The position numbers and the translations under genes are program-made. From JBOGXA01 sp050694175 (GTDB lineage: Bacteria; Actinomycetota; CADDZG01; WHSQ01), in NCBI GenBank assembly GCA_050694175.1, contig JBOGXA010000017.1, positions 1-64,000 of the forward strand: DNA of 64,000 bases. Reading direction: 5' to 3'. Below are positions 60,793 to 64,000 of the stretch, one piece after another. Position 1 is the first letter of the stretch. Every line of letters starts with the position of its first letter. Under the pieces are notes generated by a model. The model was not told the origin of the DNA. It saw only the letters and a list, made by a program, of their open reading frames with translations, and searched no databases.

Positions 60793-60796
<4 letters not shown>

Positions 60797-61848
60797 GGTT
60801 AGCCGTCGTCGGTGCGACCGGCGCGGTGGGCACCGCGATCCTGGGCATCCTCGAGGAGCGACGACTCGCCATCGATGAGCTACGGCCCGTCGCATCGGCT
60901 CGGTCCGCCGGCCGCAAGCTGACCTTTAGGCGGGAGATGGTCGAGGTGCTCGAGATCGCGCCGGAGGTATTCGACGACGTCGACGTCGCCCTCTTCGATG
61001 TTCCGGACGAGATCTCAACACAGTGGGTGCCGGTGGCCGCGGGCCGCGGTGCTGTGGTCATCGACAACTCGGCGGCGTGGCGCATGAACGCGCAAGTACC
61101 TCTCGTCGTGCCGGAGGTAAATCCCCAGGATGCAGACGATCGCCCACTCGGGATCATCGCCAGCCCCAACTGCACGATGCTCGCCCTGGTGCTCCCGCTT
61201 GCGGTGCTCCATCGACGAGGACGCGTGAAGCGTGTGATCGCGTCCTCGTATCAGTCGGCATCGGGTGCGGGCAAGCCGGGGGTCGATGAGCTCTGGGATC
61301 AGATCCAGCGCGCGGCTAAGGATCCCGAGACGGTAACGCGTGGCGCGGCCCGCGACGTACTCGATGCGGGGACCACCTTCTCCCACCCACTGGCGATGAA
61401 CGTGATTCCCCGGGTGGGCTCGGCGAGGGACGACGGATACACGGGCGAAGAAGCCAAGGTCGCAGAAGAAACGCGCAAGGTCCTGGGCCTACCCGGACTG
61501 GCGTTCACGGCGACCTGTGTGCGCGTGCCGACCATGGTGGGCCACGGCGTCGCGGTGCACGCCGAGTTCGAGGAACCCATCGCCGCCGACGAGGCGCGCT
61601 CTCTTCTGAAGGCTGCTCCGGGTATTGAGGTCGTCGACGACCCCGGAAAGGGCGTCTACCCGACACCGCTCGAGGCGGCCGGCCGGGATCCCTGCTACGT
61701 GGGTCGCATCCGTCGGGATCCGACCGACGCTCGCGCCCTGGAGTGGTTCTGCGTCGCCGACAACCTCCGAAAGGGGGCCGCTTTGAACACGGTTCAGATT
61801 GCCGAGCTGGTGCTGGGCCCCCGGCGCGGCCCCGACGGGCAGGCTTAA
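60793..61848 (+). CDS. asd: Aspartate-semialdehyde dehydrogenase
   Basis: ATG 60793 overlaps the lysC stop. The Rossmann start is LAVVGATGAVGTAILGILEE, the catalytic Cys is C127 in ASPNCTMLAL, and the acid/base His is in the RVPTMVGHGVAVHAEFEEP region. 351 residues, full length. It reduces aspartyl phosphate to the semialdehyde for lysine, threonine and methionine synthesis. The following 61849-62128 shows no gene. Confidence 0.95.
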
Positions 61849-62128
61849 CAAGCCCCCGTTTGTCATCTTCCCCCGGCTCGGAGAGCATCATGCGGCATGC
61901 GTAGCTCAAGCGCCCACGGAGCCCGCCTTCGGAATGTTGGGTTACAACTACGTGCTTCGAGAATCAGGTGTTCGGTTGTGATGGCGAACTCGAACGCCAT
62001 CGATCGGCCACCGTCCACAGGTCACCCGTCTCGGAGTCAAGGCGGTGCCCCGCCGGGTGAGCCCTTCCATACGTTCCTGACGAAGGGCCGCAGCTAACGC
62101 GGATCCCCTCAGCCGCCGGCCGCTGTGG

Positions 62129-62202
62129 TCGGGAAGGCGGGATTTGAACCCGCGACCTCAGCGTCCCGAACGCTGCGCGCTGCCAAACTGCGCCACTTCC
62201 CG
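62129..62202 (-). tRNA. tRNA-Pro(CGG)
   Basis: On the minus strand CGGGAAG/CTTCCCG form the acceptor, the anticodon loop TTCGGGA carries CGG between CAGCG/CGCTG, and the T-arm is GCGGG-TTCAAAT-CCCGC. Discriminator A; no CCA encoded. Confidence 0.95.
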
Positions 62203-62325
62203 AGGAATCGGTACCCAAGCATACGGGACGCCGAGGGGCCACCGGGGCGAGGTGAGCGGCCGCGTGAGTGAGCATCTGAGCGGGCTATACGGAACCTCAG
62301 GGACACTCGGCCCCGGGCGAAACCT

Positions 62326-62347
62326 GTTCATTTCGTGTTCATGAACA
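62326..62347 (+). promoter_or_regulatory. PHO box upstream of pstS
   Basis: Two adjacent 11-bp units, GTTCATTTCGT (62326-62336) and GTTCATGAACA (62337-62347), match the direct-repeat format of the actinobacterial PhoP box (GTTCA at each 11-bp step). They lie 126 bp before pstS, which fits phosphate-starvation control. Confidence 0.78.
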
Positions 62348-62473
62348 GGATGCCGGTCTGCAACCTGGCGTTGCTAGCTTGCGCGCGACCGCAGGGCAGG
62401 GGTCGCATGGATGCCTGCGGGCTGGAGGGGTCGAGGAATGCCTCGACTGAGTGGCAAGGGAGGAAACAAACAC

Positions 62474-63526
62474 ATGGCCCACCTTCGTGGGAAGCACTTG
62501 AGAATCATGGCAGCAATCGCGGCATTGGCGCTGATCGGAGCCGCCTGTGGCGGAGACGACAACGGTGACGGTGCGGGGGGTGAGGAGCTCAGCGGAGAGA
62601 TCCTCGTATCCGGCTCCTCGACCGTTGAACCGATCAGCTCTCTCAACGCCGAAAAGTTCCAGGGGCAGAATCCGGGGGTGTCGATAGCTGTCGACGGCCC
62701 GGGCACGAGCGACGGCTTCGAACTCTTCTGCAACGGCGAGACGGACATCTCGGATGCCTCGCGCGCGATCGAGCAGGAAGAGATCGACGCCTGCGAGCAG
62801 AACGGAATCGAGTTCACCGAACTCAAGGTCGCGATCGACGGACTCTCGATCGTCACCTCGACCGAAAACAGCGAAGTCGAGTGCCTGGACTTCTTGGATG
62901 TATACGCGCTCCTCGGTCCCGAATCGGAGGGCTTTGGCAGCTGGTCCGATGCGAACGATCTGGGGGGAGAGCTCGAGGCGCCCAACGTTCCCTACCCGGA
63001 CGCACCGCTGGAGGTCACCGCTCCCGGCGAGGAGTCGGGTACGTTCGACTCGTTCGTAGAGCTTGTCCTCGAAGGCATAGCGGAAGAGCGAGGGGTTCCA
63101 GAGGACGACTGGGCACCTCGCCCCGACTACACGGCGTCGGCAAACGACAACGTGATCATCGAAGGCGTCTCGGGAAGCCCAACCTCGCTGGGCTGGGTCG
63201 GCTACGCCTTCTATCAGAACAACACGGAGGCGGTGAAGGCCCTACAGGTCTCGAACGAGGCAGAAGGCGTGTCCTGCACCGAGCCCAACCCCGAGACGAT
63301 TGCTTCGGGGGATTACCCGATCGCCCGCGACCTCTACATCTACGTGAAACGCGAGAGCGTAGAGCAGAAGCCGGAGGTCCAGGCGTTTGTCGACTTCTAC
63401 CTCAGTGACGATGGCTTCACTTCGGTCGGTGAAGTCGGCTACGTGGATCTCGCCGATGAGGACAAGCAGGCGACTCTTGACAACTGGGAGTCGGGCGAGA
63501 CTGGTCCGGTTCTCAGCCAGGGGTAA
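62474..63526 (+). CDS. pstS: Phosphate ABC transporter substrate-binding lipoprotein
   Basis: ATG 62474 follows AAGGGAGG. Signal peptide with lipobox (LALIGAAC), then the PstS domain: GEILVSGSSTVEPISSLNAE, GTSDGFELFCNGETDISDAS, a central helix region, and the phosphate-contacting TAPGEESGTFDSF. The C-terminal DLYIYVKRESVEQKPEVQAF is typical. 350 residues. It binds phosphate for the PstCAB importer, whose first permease follows. A PHO box lies upstream. Confidence 0.93.
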   Translation: MAHLRGKHLRIMAAIAALALIGAACGGDDNGDGAGGEELSGEILVSGSSTVEPISSLNAEKFQGQNPGVSIAVDGPGTSDGFELFCNGETDISDASRAIEQEEIDACEQNGIEFTELKVAIDGLSIVTSTENSEVECLDFLDVYALLGPESEGFGSWSDANDLGGELEAPNVPYPDAPLEVTAPGEESGTFDSFVELVLEGIAEERGVPEDDWAPRPDYTASANDNVIIEGVSGSPTSLGWVGYAFYQNNTEAVKALQVSNEAEGVSCTEPNPETIASGDYPIARDLYIYVKRESVEQKPEVQAFVDFYLSDDGFTSVGEVGYVDLADEDKQATLDNWESGETGPVLSQG

Positions 63527-63542
63527 CCTTCAAGTAGGCCAG

Positions 63543-63580
63543 AAGTAGGGTGCCCCCTCCCTCGGGGGTTCCCTACTTTT
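63543..63580 (+). terminator. Hairpin between pstS and pstC
   Basis: AAGTAGGG (63543-63550) pairs with CCCTACTT (63571-63578), with an inner CCCCC/GGGGG stem, followed by a TTTT. Placed 17 bp after pstS, it could end most transcripts there and keep pstC at a lower level than pstS. Confidence 0.75.
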
Positions 63581-63611
63581 GGTTAAGGGTGAGGGCAGGT
63601 TAGAGAGGGGA

Positions 63612-64000
63612 ATGGCACAGGCTACGACGGGACCCACCGGTCCGAGAATCGGGTTGCCCGATCTTCAAGGGAGCCGAAAGCGCGCTCGAAAAGAGCGCTT
63701 CGTTCGCACTCTCTTCTTTGCGTCGGCTGCCCTGTCCATTGTCATAAGCGCGGTGATAGTCCTGTCGCTGTTTGGTGAGGCACTTACGTTCCTCACCAAT
63801 GTCGATTGGTCGACCCTTGTCGACCCGGTCAAGGGGTGGTTCCCCCGACGAGCGCGTTTCGATGTCCTGACCATCATCGCCGGAACGCTGACCGTCTCGA
63901 TTATTGCGATAATTGTCGCGGCTCCACTGGGACTTGGTGCGGCGATGTATCTATCGGAGTACGCAAGCGCGCGCCTTCGCAAAGTCCTCAAACCGATACT
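63612..64000 (+). CDS. pstC: Phosphate ABC transporter permease PstC (partial)
   Basis: ATG 63612 follows AGAGGGG. After ~25 polar residues the sequence has a first helix (TLFFASAALSIVISAVIVLS), FGEALTFLTNVDW and then the second helix with the permease start FDVLTIIAGTLTVSIIAIIV, APLGLGAAMYLSEYAS, all typical of PstC. It is cut by the right edge of the window. Confidence 0.92.
   Translation, partial: MAQATTGPTGPRIGLPDLQGSRKRARKERFVRTLFFASAALSIVISAVIVLSLFGEALTFLTNVDWSTLVDPVKGWFPRRARFDVLTIIAGTLTVSIIAIIVAAPLGLGAAMYLSEYASARLRKVLKPI

Overview
The window is a GC-rich chromosomal stretch that reads as an uncultured or poorly described actinobacterium (Actinomycetota). The pointers are a bacterial proteasome activator ending in the GQYL docking motif (50258-50737), a DinB/maleylpyruvate-isomerase protein of the mycothiol-dependent type (2931-3692), a glucosyl-3-phosphoglycerate synthase-like enzyme, a BTAD-AAA-TPR activator of the AfsR/SARP type, and an 11-nt direct-repeat PHO box upstream of pstS. 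No rRNA operon, phage structural gene, IS transposase or CRISPR array was seen. I cannot place it below phylum.

Left part (1-15 kb). A DrrA-type ABC ATPase cut by the window edge is followed by a decayed UvrA tail, a PAS-class III nucleotide cyclase, and an HxlR-SCP2 regulator divergent from a DinB-like enzyme across a repeat-bearing AT-rich promoter. Two 53-bp copies of the 3' part of a tRNA-Ser(UGA) gene (3975-4027 and 6111-6163) then bracket a 2.1-kb island. The island holds a protein that looks like an orphan integrase core-binding domain and a HEPN/MNT toxin-antitoxin pair with its own 20-bp palindromic operator. Next is a complete pyroglutamate/D-glutamate locus: pxpBCA (5-oxoprolinase) divergent from a D-glutamate cyclase-like gene and a five-gene Liv-type ABC importer. 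Together these could import and open 5-oxoproline and related glutamate derivatives.

Middle part (15-36 kb). This is accessory metabolism and stress functions. A TetR regulator shares an identical 13-bp operator with the promoter of an MDR dehydrogenase operon (which includes a second PAS-cyclase, paralogous to the first) and with the promoter of an MMPL exporter. Further on are a Rieske oxygenase, an ArsR/AHSA1/MFS group with several frameshifts, an AAC(3)-family acetyltransferase, a VOC protein, a LolD/FtsX-type ABC exporter and a large BTAD activator.

Signalling operon (36.9-45.3 kb). Divergent from the BTAD gene runs a tightly overlapping set: a 7TM-like sensor protein, an SDH/FRD-type flavoprotein, a second sensor, a third shortened sensor, a 25-codon ORF, a GAF-SpoIIE phosphatase-HATPase protein, two STAS anti-sigma-antagonist proteins and a DUF1990-like protein. 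The 4-nt stop/start overlaps imply translational coupling. A redox flavoprotein inside a partner-switching operon is the most interesting candidate system here.

Right part (45-64 kb). Housekeeping: SGNH hydrolase, two sugar-dehydrogenase-like beta-propellers, MalQ, Bpa, a membrane metallophosphoesterase, a tRNA/tadA/SRP RNA cluster, dnaX-ybaB-recR, GpgS-like GT2, lysC-asd, tRNA-Pro and the start of the pst phosphate uptake operon. A 75-bp tandem repeat begins inside the 3' end of tRNA-Arg(ACG).

A caution for the whole window: at least six otherwise conserved genes carry single-base frameshifts, several in C or G runs. These may be assembly indels rather than real gene decay.
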